From Aldehydirespirator sp965221185 (GTDB lineage Bacteria; Actinomycetota; Acidimicrobiia; Acidimicrobiales; Aldehydirespiratoraceae), in contig OZ244866.1 in NCBI GenBank assembly GCA_965221185.1, positions 806,001 to 870,000 on the forward strand: a stretch of DNA of 64,000 nucleotides, in the 5' to 3' direction. Both the position numbers and the translations under genes were made by a program. The notes beneath the pieces were generated by a model, which made no database searches, was not told the origin of the DNA, and saw only the letters and a list, made by a program, of their open reading frames with translations. Positions 25,940-34,532 of the stretch are shown in pieces; within the stretch, counting starts at the first letter, position 1; each line of letters opens with the position of its first letter.

Positions 25940-26476
25940 TCAGGTGCTGTGGGCCTCCTCGTAGCTCGGGCCTCCGCTCTCCTGCACCCAGTAGCGCCGG
26001 GCCCAGCCGACGCCCTTCCAGGTCTTGATGGTGGTGGGCACCATCTTGATGAGCCAGCGGGGCTGCTGGATGGTGGACACCAGGTACGTCGGCCCGTTCG
26101 GCCCCAGATACCGGTACGACATCTGCTCGGCGATCTGCACCCAGCGGCCCCCGACGTTGGGCTCCTCCTCCACGGTGGCTGTGCCCTCCATGTACACCTT
26201 GGGGATCTCCATGGCCTGGCCCGACTCGCCCGGATCGCTGTGGGGGGCGTCGATGACCACGCTGAGCCGCCCATCGGCCTTGATGTACTCGCACCACCGG
26301 GCCCGCTGGCGCCCCACGAAGTACAGGGCCTCCCCGTCCCACTGGTACCAGACCGGCATCACGTAGGGCGACCCGTCGGGCTTGAGAGTGGCCAGCCGGG
26401 CCACTGCATTGCCCGCCAGGAACTGCTCCATCTCCTCGGCGGTCAGGCCACCCAGGTCGCCTCTAAAACTGCTCAT
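25940..26476 (-). CDS. Pyridoxamine 5'-phosphate oxidase-fold (FMN/F420-binding) protein
   Basis: A 178-residue split-barrel protein. GNAVARLATLKPDGSPYVMP then VWYQWDGEALYFVGRQRARW is the classic cofactor-binding beta-barrel region of the PPOX/F420-dependent family. ATG 26476 has AAAAGGAG at 8-9 bases. A paralogue occurs at 44024, likewise followed by an aminotransferase gene within 3 kb. It is divergent from the ABC ATPase gene at 26529. Function is unknown; family members reduce or oxidise small molecules with F420 or flavin, or bind haem. Confidence 0.85.
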   Translation of the reverse strand: MSSFRGDLGGLTAEEMEQFLAGNAVARLATLKPDGSPYVMPVWYQWDGEALYFVGRQRARWCEYIKADGRLSVVIDAPHSDPGESGQAMEIPKVYMEGTATVEEEPNVGGRWVQIAEQMSYRYLGPNGPTYLVSTIQQPRWLIKMVPTTIKTWKGVGWARRYWVQESGGPSYEEAHST

Positions 26477-26495
26477 TGTTGACCGCTCCTTTTCT

Positions 26496-26507
26496 CACTG
26501 GTCAGTG
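26496..26507. promoter_or_regulatory. Short inverted repeat in a divergent promoter
   Basis: CACTG-GT-CAGTG lies between the divergent PPOX-fold gene (26476) and ABC ATPase gene (26529). It could be a small regulator site, but the 5-bp arms are weak evidence. Confidence 0.2.
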
Positions 26508-26528
26508 CGAGACAGTACCATCGCGCCG

Positions 26529-27674
26529 ATGGCACCCTCCAAGCCGGTCGACGGCGCCGAGCCGACCGCCAGCCCGAGCGCCGGGACCGCTTCCGCCGGG
26601 GACCGAGACATCGACGCCGCGGCACAGGGTCCAGCGAGCACGAATGGCACGCCCGGCGATGTGGCCCTGTCGGTTCGCGATCTCGTGAAGACGTTCGAGG
26701 TGGGCGGGGGCTGGCTGGGCGGCGAGCGCGGCGAGGTGTCGGCGGTGGCCGGCGTGTCGTTCGACATCGGCTCCGGGCGAACGCTCGGCCTGGTGGGGGA
26801 GTCGGGCTGCGGCAAGTCCACCACCGCCCGCTGCATCCTGCGCCTCATCGAGCCGACCTCCGGTGACGTGGTCCTGCAGCGCCCCCTCGACGGGGGAGGG
26901 GCCGAGAGCATCGACATCATCGCGGCCGACCGGGGCGAGCTGCGGCGCCTCCGCCGCCACATGCAGATCGTCTTCCAGGACCCGTTCGCTTCGCTCAACC
27001 CCAGGATGTCGGTGGGGCAGGCGCTGCGCGAGCCGCTGGTGGTGCACACCTCGATGTCGAGAGCCGAGCAGGACGCCAGGGCGGCCGAGCTGCTCCGCCT
27101 GGTGGGACTCAACCCCAGGATCGTTGACCGTTACCCCCACGAGTTCTCCGGCGGCCAGCGCCAGCGCATCGGCGTGGCCCGGGCGCTGGCATTCGACCCA
27201 GGATTCCTCGTGCTCGACGAGCCGGTCTCCGCCCTCGACGTGTCGATCCAGGCCCAAGTCCTCAACCTGCTCGACGACCTCCAGGACGAGCTGGGCCTCA
27301 CGTACCTGTTCATCGCCCACGACCTGGCCGTGGTGCGCCACGTGTGCGACGACATCGCGGTGATGTACTTGGGCAAGATCGTGGAGCGCACCTCCGCCCA
27401 GCGGCTCTTCGACGAGTCGATGCACCCCTACACCCACGCCCTGCTCTCCGCGGTTCCGGTACCTGATCCGGCGCTGGAGCGGGGACGGCTGCGGATCCTG
27501 CTCGAGGGCGACGTGCCCAGCCCCCTGAACCCCCCGTCGGGGTGCCGCTTCCACACCCGCTGCCATGTGGGCCGGGACCAGGAGGTGTGCCGGGTGACGG
27601 AGCCGCCCCTCGAGGAGGTCAGCGGGGGCCATTGGGTGGCGTGCCACTTCCCCGAGGTCCGCCAGGTCGTCTGA
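26529..27674 (+). CDS. Oligopeptide/dipeptide ABC transporter ATP-binding protein (OppF-like)
   Basis: A 381-residue ATPase. Walker A is GESGCGKST, Q-loop FQDPFASLNPRMSV, signature SGGQRQRIGVARALA, Walker B FLVLDEPVSALDVS and switch His AHDLAVV. The C-terminal Cys-containing module (CRFHTRCHVGRDQEVC) is typical of Opp/Dpp ATPases. The ~50-residue Ala/Pro/Ser-rich N-terminal extension is unusual; the start at ATG 26529 has no clear ribosome binding site and could lie further in. The matching OppD, OppB, OppC and binding protein genes are 9-14 kb away on the other strand (36285-41083), which lack an OppF, so this may be its missing partner. Confidence 0.9.
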   Translation: MAPSKPVDGAEPTASPSAGTASAGDRDIDAAAQGPASTNGTPGDVALSVRDLVKTFEVGGGWLGGERGEVSAVAGVSFDIGSGRTLGLVGESGCGKSTTARCILRLIEPTSGDVVLQRPLDGGGAESIDIIAADRGELRRLRRHMQIVFQDPFASLNPRMSVGQALREPLVVHTSMSRAEQDARAAELLRLVGLNPRIVDRYPHEFSGGQRQRIGVARALAFDPGFLVLDEPVSALDVSIQAQVLNLLDDLQDELGLTYLFIAHDLAVVRHVCDDIAVMYLGKIVERTSAQRLFDESMHPYTHALLSAVPVPDPALERGRLRILLEGDVPSPLNPPSGCRFHTRCHVGRDQEVCRVTEPPLEEVSGGHWVACHFPEVRQVV

Positions 27675-27754
27675 CATGAAGCCGTCGCTCCGCCCCCGTT
27701 CCGGGCGCGGAAACTGCCCATAGTGGCCAAGAAGCTCGAACAGATCGCCTTCCG

Positions 27755-28924
27755 ATGTCGGGGCCGCATCCGATGAAGCCATCGGAGCCCATCGCGACGA
27801 TGCCGCGCTCGGGCATACGCGAGGTGATGGAGCTGGCCGGCGCCATCGACGGCGCCATCCACCTCGAGACGGGAGAGCCCAACTTCGCCACGCCCCGCCA
27901 CGTCTGCGAGGCCGCGGCGCAGGCCGCCTTCGACGGCTTCACCAAGTACACGCCCAACGCCGGTATCGCCCCGCTGAGAGAGGCTTTGGCGGCCAAGGTC
28001 CGGGAGCGCAACGGCATTGACGCCACCGCCGACCAGGTCGTGGTCACGTCGGGCGCTGTCGCCGGGGTCTACAGCAGCATGGTCTCGCTGGTGGACCCGG
28101 GCGCCGAGATGCTGCTCGGAGACCCGAGCTGGCCCAACTACGCCCAGATGATGCAGCTGCTGAAGATCACCCCGGTCCACTTCCCGCTGCGGCCCGAGGC
28201 CGATCTGGTTCCGCAGGCCGCCGACGTGGAGCCGCTGATCACCGAGCGGACCCAGGCAATCCTGCTCAACTCTCCTGGCAACCCGACCGGCGCGGTCACC
28301 GATGCCGCCGCCCTCGCCGACCTGATGGAACTGGCCCGCCGACATGATCTGCTGGTCTTCTCCGACGAGGTCTATGACGAGATCTCCTTCGACGGGCCCT
28401 ACACTCCGGCCGCGCCGCTCGACACCGACGGTCGGGTGATCACCTTCTTCAGCTTCTCCAAGACCTACGCCATGACCGGCTGGCGGGTGGGCTACCTGGT
28501 CGTCCCGCCCGGAGTGTCGCCGTTGATCGTGCGGGCCCAGGAGCCGATCACGTCATGCGTCAACGCCCCCGCGCAGATGGCAGCCCTGGCCGCGGTGACC
28601 GGCCCCCAGGAGTGCGTGGCCGAGATGCGCGACGCCTACCGGCACCGCCGCGACCTAGTGACCGATTTCCTGAGCGGTCGCGGCATCCCCCACGTCAGGC
28701 CGCGGGGCGCCTTCTACCTGATGGTCGACGTGAGCGGCAGCGGCAGCTCCGGCACGGACTTCGTGCTCCGCCTGCTGAACGAGAGGCAGGTGGCGGTGGT
28801 GCCGGGGGACACGTTCGGTCCCGGCTCCGGCCGTTTCGTGCGCATCTCGCTGGCCACCGCCCCCGACCTGCTTATGGAAGGCGTGGAGCGTCTGGCCGAC
28901 GCGGTAGACGACTGGGGCAGATGA
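27755..28924 (+). CDS. Class I/II pyridoxal-phosphate aminotransferase
   Basis: A 389-residue fold-type I aminotransferase. GEPNFATP near the N-terminus, NSPGNPTGAV, SDEVYDEI and the PLP lysine in SFSKTYAMTGWRVGY are all present, and the C-terminal Arg in GRFVRISLA would bind the substrate carboxylate. Overall it resembles aspartate/aromatic aminotransferases. ATG 27755 or 27773 could be the start. The paralogue at 44664 shares most of these motifs. It follows an Opp-type ATPase gene, so it may help use imported peptides or amino acids. Substrate unknown. Confidence 0.9.
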   Translation: MSGPHPMKPSEPIATMPRSGIREVMELAGAIDGAIHLETGEPNFATPRHVCEAAAQAAFDGFTKYTPNAGIAPLREALAAKVRERNGIDATADQVVVTSGAVAGVYSSMVSLVDPGAEMLLGDPSWPNYAQMMQLLKITPVHFPLRPEADLVPQAADVEPLITERTQAILLNSPGNPTGAVTDAAALADLMELARRHDLLVFSDEVYDEISFDGPYTPAAPLDTDGRVITFFSFSKTYAMTGWRVGYLVVPPGVSPLIVRAQEPITSCVNAPAQMAALAAVTGPQECVAEMRDAYRHRRDLVTDFLSGRGIPHVRPRGAFYLMVDVSGSGSSGTDFVLRLLNERQVAVVPGDTFGPGSGRFVRISLATAPDLLMEGVERLADAVDDWGR

Positions 28925-28974
28925 CCCCTGGATCAACGGGTCTGGTCCACCATCCCGAAGTGCTGGCAAGACCG

Positions 28975-29006
28975 TATGCTATTGAGTAAAGTTACTCAAT
29001 AGCATA
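28975..29006. promoter_or_regulatory. Perfect palindrome upstream of the AAA/DUF4143 gene
   Basis: TATGCTATTGAGTAA-AG-TTACTCAATAGCATA is a perfect inverted repeat with 15-bp arms and a 2-bp centre, strikingly AT-rich for this region. It ends 19 bases before the ATG at 29026. A -10-like TACACT (29012-29017) lies between palindrome and start, so the palindrome would cover the -35 region and could be the operator of an autoregulated promoter. A terminator for the aminotransferase gene is the alternative; it has no T-run after the stem. Confidence 0.75.
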
Positions 29007-29025
29007 GGCGCTACACTGGGACTCT

Positions 29026-30279
29026 ATGCGAGGGTTCCGCCGCCGACAGGTACAGACGCTAGTCGAACGGATCGAAGAGACACCGCGACGCCTGATCGCA
29101 GTCTTTGGTCCGCGCCAGACCGGCAAGACGACGGCTGCGCTACAGGCACTCGCGTCCACTCGTCTGGCAGGCGTCCACCTGGCGGCCGATGAGCCCGAGA
29201 CCATCCCTGCGGCTGGTCCGCCGGCCACCGAGGCTGGTCGCCTGGGACCCGCACCGACCGCACGGGACTCGGTCTGGCTGGAGAGAGTGTGGAGGGAGAA
29301 CCGCAAGGAGGCGTGGAACTCCGAGGGAGGCTCCGTCCTCATTCTCGACGAGATCCACAAGATCGATGGCTGGTCGGATGCCGTCAAGGGCCTGTGGGAC
29401 GCCGACCGCAAGAGCGGTTGCCCTTTGCGAGTGGTCCTCATCGGTTCGGCTCCGCTGCTGATGAAGGCAGGAATGGACGAGAGCCTCTCAGGGCGTTTCG
29501 AGACGATCCGGTTCGAGCACTGGTCGTACCCGGAGATGGCCCAAGCCTTCGACTTCAGCCTCGACCAGTACGTCTACTTCGGCGGATCTCCGGGTGCTGC
29601 CGCCTTCGTCGCCGATCTCGGCCGTTGGAACGCCTACGTGCGCAGCTCCCTCATCGAGCCCAGCATTGAGCGAGATGTGCTGGAGATGCAGCGAGTCGAC
29701 AAGCACGCTCTGCTACGGCAGTTGTTCGAGTTCGGGGCGCGCTGCTCAGGCCAGATCCTGTCGTACAACAAGATGCTCGGGCATCTCCAGGACGCAGGCA
29801 ACACGACCACCTTGACGCGATACCTGCACCTGCTGTCCCAAGCGGGACTGCTGACCGGGCTGCCCAACCACACCGGGAGCCCGGTCTCGGTCAGGGCGTC
29901 CACGCCGAAGCTGAACGTTCTGGATACGGCGTTCATGGCAGCCGTTTGCGGTTACAGCTTCGACGAGGCCCGCTCCGACCGGTCGCACTGGGGTCGGATG
30001 GTCGAGAGTGCGGTCGGGGCTCACATCGTCAACACCGCATCCTCCGGCACCGCCGTCAAGTACTGGAGACACCGGAACAACGAAGTGGACTTCGTCCTGC
30101 AAAGGGGTCCCAACCTGGTCGGGATCGAAGTGAAGAGCGGCATCACTGCACCGAGATACCAGGCCATCTCTGCATTCAGGCAGCGGTTCAATCAGCGGTC
30201 GGTGCTCATCGTAGGAGCCGACGTGACGCTGGATGAGTTCCTGTCGCAGCCCGCCGATCACTGGATCGACGCATCGTGA
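29026..30279 (+). CDS. AAA-family ATPase with DUF4143-like C-terminal domain
   Basis: A 417-residue protein. Residues ~20-165 form a P-loop ATPase domain (GPRQTGKTT at 28-36, LILDEIHKIDGW at 105-116, LIGSAPLL and LSGRF as sensor regions). Residues ~210-417 match the DUF4143 type, with a helical DNA-binding-like segment (LSYNKMLGHLQDAGNTTTLT) and a PD-(D/E)XK-like tail, NNEVDFVLQRGPNLVGIEVK. The role of this family is poorly known; members recur in mobile and defence-rich regions. Its stop overlaps the GTG of the giant NTPase gene (GTGA), so the two are coupled. Base composition is a little lower in GC than the flanking metabolic genes, consistent with transfer. Confidence 0.88.
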   Translation: MRGFRRRQVQTLVERIEETPRRLIAVFGPRQTGKTTAALQALASTRLAGVHLAADEPETIPAAGPPATEAGRLGPAPTARDSVWLERVWRENRKEAWNSEGGSVLILDEIHKIDGWSDAVKGLWDADRKSGCPLRVVLIGSAPLLMKAGMDESLSGRFETIRFEHWSYPEMAQAFDFSLDQYVYFGGSPGAAAFVADLGRWNAYVRSSLIEPSIERDVLEMQRVDKHALLRQLFEFGARCSGQILSYNKMLGHLQDAGNTTTLTRYLHLLSQAGLLTGLPNHTGSPVSVRASTPKLNVLDTAFMAAVCGYSFDEARSDRSHWGRMVESAVGAHIVNTASSGTAVKYWRHRNNEVDFVLQRGPNLVGIEVKSGITAPRYQAISAFRQRFNQRSVLIVGADVTLDEFLSQPADHWIDAS

Positions 30280-33200
30280 GCCTCATAGTCGAGCGAACCT
30301 GCCGGGAACTGCGAAGGGCGGAAGGCCCGGAGGGCGGCATGGCGTGGAGCGAGCCCGAATCGCTCAACGCGTTCCGCTCAAGGCGGGCATATGTGCTTCT
30401 GGGTGACCCAGGCGCGGGCAAGACAACCGAATTCGAGGGGGAGCAGAGGGTCCTTGGTGACGACTTGGCTGTGGTCGTCAGCGCGCGGGACTTGAAGACG
30501 CTCGATGTGGAGACCCGCCCGAAGTGGCACAACAAGATTCTCTTCATAGACGGCCTGGACGAGACGCGGGCCGGCGAGACGAACTCCCGGACCCCGCTCG
30601 ACGAGATCCGCGCCCAGCTCGCACGACTCGGCACGCCGAGCTTCCGCCTTTCCTGCCGCGAGGCGGACTGGTTGGGCTCGAATGATCGCCGACATCTTGA
30701 AGGCGTATCCCCTGACTCAGAGATCACCGTATTGAGACTTGATCCTCTCAACGTCGATGGCATCCGGTCGTTACTGCGTAGGGGGCATCAACTGGATGAT
30801 GTCGAGGACTTCATCCTCAGAGCGCATCGCAACGGTGTTGGCGCCATGCTTGGCAACCCGCTGACGCTCGCCCTGCTGGCTGATGTTGTCAAGCAGGGGG
30901 GTGATTGGCCTCGAAGCCGCCGAGAGGTCCTTCAGAAGGCCTGCTGGCATCTTGCGGGGGAGCACAGCGATGAGCATCGTGTCGTCAGATGTGGGCTGCC
31001 CCGTGACACCGTTGTGGACGCTGCGGGCTACCTGTGTGCCGTGTTGCTGCTCGCAGGAATGGAGGGCCTCTCTCTGTCCGCCGGGCATTTCGGGCATGGC
31101 ATCGTCTGTCTGGACGACCTCGAAGACCCTCCTGATCCGCTCACTCGCCAAGCACTCGATCACGCCGTGGCCACGAAGCTGTTCACTGCCGATCGTGCCG
31201 GAGGAGCGGAGGGAGTCTTGACGCCGCTTCACCGGCAGGTCGCTGAGTACTTGGGGGGCCTCCATTTGGCTAGGAGAATGGAACGTGGGCTGCCGGTCCG
31301 GAGAGTCGTGGCGCTGATGACCGCTCCTAGTGATGGGCGAGTGGTGACCGGGTTGCGGGGCCTGTCTGCTTGGCTGGCAGCGTGCTCCCGCGACGCGCGC
31401 CCGCATCTGATCGCTGCCGATCCGGTGGGCGTCGGCCTATACGGCGACATCGGGCGTTTCGATCGCGCCGAGAAGGAGCGGCTGCTTGAGGCGCTGCCGG
31501 AGGCCTTGGTGCTTGGGGAGGCGTATTGGGACGAAACGGCGTGGGCGTTTCGATCCTTGGCGTCGGCTGAACTGGTGCCGGCCATCTCCGAAGTGTTGGG
31601 CCGGCTCAGGGAGCGCACCGCCGACGACAGGTCGGCGAGCCTGGTCCTGGGGGTGCTGCAACACTGTGAGGATCCAGGCGCGGTAGCGCAGTTGGCCCCG
31701 GACCTGATGGACATCGGGCGGGCTGATGCGGTACCGGCATTCCTGCGAAAGCGTGCCCTAGACGCCTATCTCCGGGTCTCTGTCGTGCGTGACGATCGGG
31801 AGACGACCCTCAGAGACCTGCTGGATGCAATTCGCGATCGTTCAGTTAGCGACCCGGATGACGATCTGCGGGGCACGCTGCTAGAGGAGTTCTACCCGGT
31901 CGGAGTCGGCCCCTCGGAGGTGTGGGATCATCTGGTATTTCGCAATCGTCATGACTATCTCGGCCGTCTCTGGCTGTTTAGGAAGAAGACCCTGTTGGAG
32001 AGATCGCAGGACCGCGACCTGGCCGGACTACTCGATGCTCTGCGTGCGCGCGCCGACGAGTTGGTTCCAGCGTTGATCGAGTCCCGCTTCGGCGACCTCC
32101 CACTACTGCTGCTCGAGAAGGCCCTCGTGACTCAGGGCGAGCAGCTCGACCCGCAGCGCCTCCTAGGCTGGCTTGCCACCGCCCGTCAGGCTTCGATGTA
32201 CAGCACCAGGGGATCCGCGGCCGGCATTCGCTCCTGGCTCGAGGAGCGGCCTCAGATTCAGAAGGCCGTGTACTTGGCATCGATCAGACAACCTGCCTCC
32301 GACGACGGAACCGGGGTGCCGCCGTACTGGTACAGAGATGTGCTTCATGGCAGCCGGTTGCCCTCAGACTTCGGGCGCTGGTGCCTCGATCAGGCTGTGG
32401 CCCTCGCAGGAACAGAGCCCGATACAGCCCAGGAGCTGCTGAGCAGGGCGTTCGCGTCGCGGGCAGATCCGGCGACAGGCAAGGGGCTGAGGGTCGAGAC
32501 CATGCACCGTGAAACCCTCGGCCATCCTGTCCTGGCGCGTCGTCTCGACGAGTTGCTCAGACCACCGCGCCCACCTCAGCGAGAGGACGGGTTTCTTGAG
32601 GAGACCGAGGAACAGCGGCGGCGCGAGGAGGAGGACCGAAATCGTCAACGCGATGATCAACGCGCGGAGTGGGTCCAGTACCTCCAAGACAACGAGACAT
32701 CTCTAAGGGCAAACAGGTTCTCGCCCCCGGACCTGCATACGTTGGCTATGGCCTATCTCGGCATGTTCGTGGACGACGACGAGAATGCGGCCCCCTCAAG
32801 CCGGGTGAGCGACTTCATCGGCGGCGACCAGCAACTGGTGGCCGCGGTCGTCGCCGCGCTCCGTGGCGCCATGCTGCGCGACGAGGTCCCCCCGGTGGCG
32901 GAGACGATTTCGCTGCATTCCCAGTCGCGACACTCCTGGATGGCGTATCCGGTGCTGGCCAGCCTGCACCTGCTCGACTCCGAGGATCCGGCACGGCTGG
33001 ACGGACTCGGGGACGAACGCAAGCGTAGGGCGCTAGCCACCTACTACTGCGTTGCGGAGCGCTACAGCTACGGGCAGCACTGGCATGGCCGACTCGGCCC
33101 AGAAGACCCCTTGGAGGCTCTCGACGGGGAGCAGGGCCCCCATGAGCCGCACTGGTATGGCCGGTGGCTCCGGCAGGATCCCGATCTGGTGCTGGACGTC

Positions 33201-34532
33201 CTGTGCCGGTGCGCGCTAGCAGGGGTGCGAGCGGGCGAGCCTCTCCCGCCGGGCATGGACGATCTGGACGCCATCGACGGCTACGAAGACCTAGTACACG
33301 ACGTGAGGCTGAGGCTCCTTAAGGCATATCCGACTAGAAGCTCGAACAAGCAGCTGACCCTGCTGGACAACTTGCTCTCCAATGCTCTGGATCATTCGGA
33401 TCAGGCAGAGCTTCTTGCCTTGGCCCGACAGAAGCAGGTGTTGAAGAGCGTGCCTGTCGCCCAGCGGGTCAGATGGTGGGCGACGGACGCGCTGATCTCC
33501 CAAGGGACCCGTCTTCAGCAACTGAAGCCCGACTTGGTCGACAGCGAGATTCGAGTCAGACATCTGGCCCAGTTCCTGAGAGCTGTGTGGGATCGTCACG
33601 GTGGTCGCCCTTCGATCCTGAAGGCCATCACCGACCCGGGAACACTCAAAGAGATGATCGAGATACTGGGGAGTTGGTGTGGTCCTGCGATCTACCCGTC
33701 CGGGGGTTACACCTATACGCTTGAGATGGACACATCGGAGTTGATCCAGCAGTTGATCGGACAGCTTGGCTCAGCCGTTGGTGACCAGGCAGAGCAGGCG
33801 CTGGAGAGCCTCATCGAGGACCCGCAGCTGGCCGCCTGGCAGAGCCATCTCACCTTCACACGGGAGTGTCAGCGTGTCGTCCACCGAGACGCCTCCTACC
33901 GCCATCCCAGCGTGGAGGAGGTCCAGATCACGCTCGCCAACAAGGCGCCCGCCAACGCAGCGGACCTGGCCGCGCTCCTCAGCGACCAGCTTCGGGACCT
34001 CGCCAGCAGAGTGCGTACGGACGCTCGGAACATCTGGAGCCAGTTCTGGAACGAAGACCGTAACGGCCACCCGCCCGCCCCGAAGCGCGAGAACTCCTGT
34101 CGCGACGTACTGCTGACAGCTCTGGAGGTGCCCGCCGCGATCGAGCTAGACCCGGAGGCCAGCCACGCGTCGGGCTGGAAGTCCGACATCCGCGCCCGAT
34201 GTCGAGACTTCGAGATCCCCATCGAGATCAAGCGCGACCGTCACCGCGATCTCTGGAGAGCGATGCGCTCACAGCTCATGGGTCAGTACACGACCGATCC
34301 GGCAACCTCTGGTTACGGCATCTATCTGGTGCTGTGGTTTGGGGACGGCAGGGTCCAGACGCCCCCTGACGGCAATCGCCCCAGAACCCCTGAGGAGCTT
34401 GAGCAGCGGCTCGTACAGGATCTCACCCAGGACGAAAGACGCAAGATCTCCGTGATCGTCATGGACGTCAGCAAACCCAGTCGGCCGAGCCTCCCCGTGG
34501 CGCCTCCAGCTGAGGTCGGCGTCAGAAGTTGA
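30276..34532 (+). CDS. Giant STAND/NACHT-like NTPase with possible C-terminal PD-(D/E)XK-like region
   Basis: The 1418-residue protein starts at GTG 30276, overlapping the AAA gene. Residues ~35-240 are a P-loop domain of NACHT/STAND type: Walker A GDPGAGKTT (43-51), Walker B KILFIDGLDE (87-96) and RLSCREADW (124-132) in the sensor position. Residues ~240-1280 are mostly alpha-helical with repeat-like Leu/Ala-rich segments and a charged coiled-coil-like stretch (~768-798, EETEEQRRREEEDRNRQRDD). Near 1300-1360, SGWKSDIRARCRDFEIPIEI, then KRD, RSQLMGQY and GIYLVLWFG resemble a PD-(D/E)XK nuclease core (D...ExK...Q). There are no membrane segments or signal peptide. I cannot name it. The architecture, sensor-like helical middle and nuclease-like end recall antiviral STAND proteins, but the order differs from those I know. 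Confidence 0.8.
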   Translation: MSLIVERTCRELRRAEGPEGGMAWSEPESLNAFRSRRAYVLLGDPGAGKTTEFEGEQRVLGDDLAVVVSARDLKTLDVETRPKWHNKILFIDGLDETRAGETNSRTPLDEIRAQLARLGTPSFRLSCREADWLGSNDRRHLEGVSPDSEITVLRLDPLNVDGIRSLLRRGHQLDDVEDFILRAHRNGVGAMLGNPLTLALLADVVKQGGDWPRSRREVLQKACWHLAGEHSDEHRVVRCGLPRDTVVDAAGYLCAVLLLAGMEGLSLSAGHFGHGIVCLDDLEDPPDPLTRQALDHAVATKLFTADRAGGAEGVLTPLHRQVAEYLGGLHLARRMERGLPVRRVVALMTAPSDGRVVTGLRGLSAWLAACSRDARPHLIAADPVGVGLYGDIGRFDRAEKERLLEALPEALVLGEAYWDETAWAFRSLASAELVPAISEVLGRLRERTADDRSASLVLGVLQHCEDPGAVAQLAPDLMDIGRADAVPAFLRKRALDAYLRVSVVRDDRETTLRDLLDAIRDRSVSDPDDDLRGTLLEEFYPVGVGPSEVWDHLVFRNRHDYLGRLWLFRKKTLLERSQDRDLAGLLDALRARADELVPALIESRFGDLPLLLLEKALVTQGEQLDPQRLLGWLATARQASMYSTRGSAAGIRSWLEERPQIQKAVYLASIRQPASDDGTGVPPYWYRDVLHGSRLPSDFGRWCLDQAVALAGTEPDTAQELLSRAFASRADPATGKGLRVETMHRETLGHPVLARRLDELLRPPRPPQREDGFLEETEEQRRREEEDRNRQRDDQRAEWVQYLQDNETSLRANRFSPPDLHTLAMAYLGMFVDDDENAAPSSRVSDFIGGDQQLVAAVVAALRGAMLRDEVPPVAETISLHSQSRHSWMAYPVLASLHLLDSEDPARLDGLGDERKRRALATYYCVAERYSYGQHWHGRLGPEDPLEALDGEQGPHEPHWYGRWLRQDPDLVLDVLCRCALAGVRAGEPLPPGMDDLDAIDGYEDLVHDVRLRLLKAYPTRSSNKQLTLLDNLLSNALDHSDQAELLALARQKQVLKSVPVAQRVRWWATDALISQGTRLQQLKPDLVDSEIRVRHLAQFLRAVWDRHGGRPSILKAITDPGTLKEMIEILGSWCGPAIYPSGGYTYTLEMDTSELIQQLIGQLGSAVGDQAEQALESLIEDPQLAAWQSHLTFTRECQRVVHRDASYRHPSVEEVQITLANKAPANAADLAALLSDQLRDLASRVRTDARNIWSQFWNEDRNGHPPAPKRENSCRDVLLTALEVPAAIELDPEASHASGWKSDIRARCRDFEIPIEIKRDRHRDLWRAMRSQLMGQYTTDPATSGYGIYLVLWFGDGRVQTPPDGNRPRTPEELEQRLVQDLTQDERRKISVIVMDVSKPSRPSLPVAPPAEVGVRS

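Noticed and set aside
26496..26507. ACTGGTCAG word shared with 55524-55534 as a regulator motif
   Set aside because: The second occurrence is at the end of a coding region and two matches of nine bases are not convincing.
28975..29006. Palindrome as a rho-independent terminator for the aminotransferase gene
   Set aside because: AT-rich stem, no following T-run, and position next to the ATPase start fit an operator better, though not excluded.
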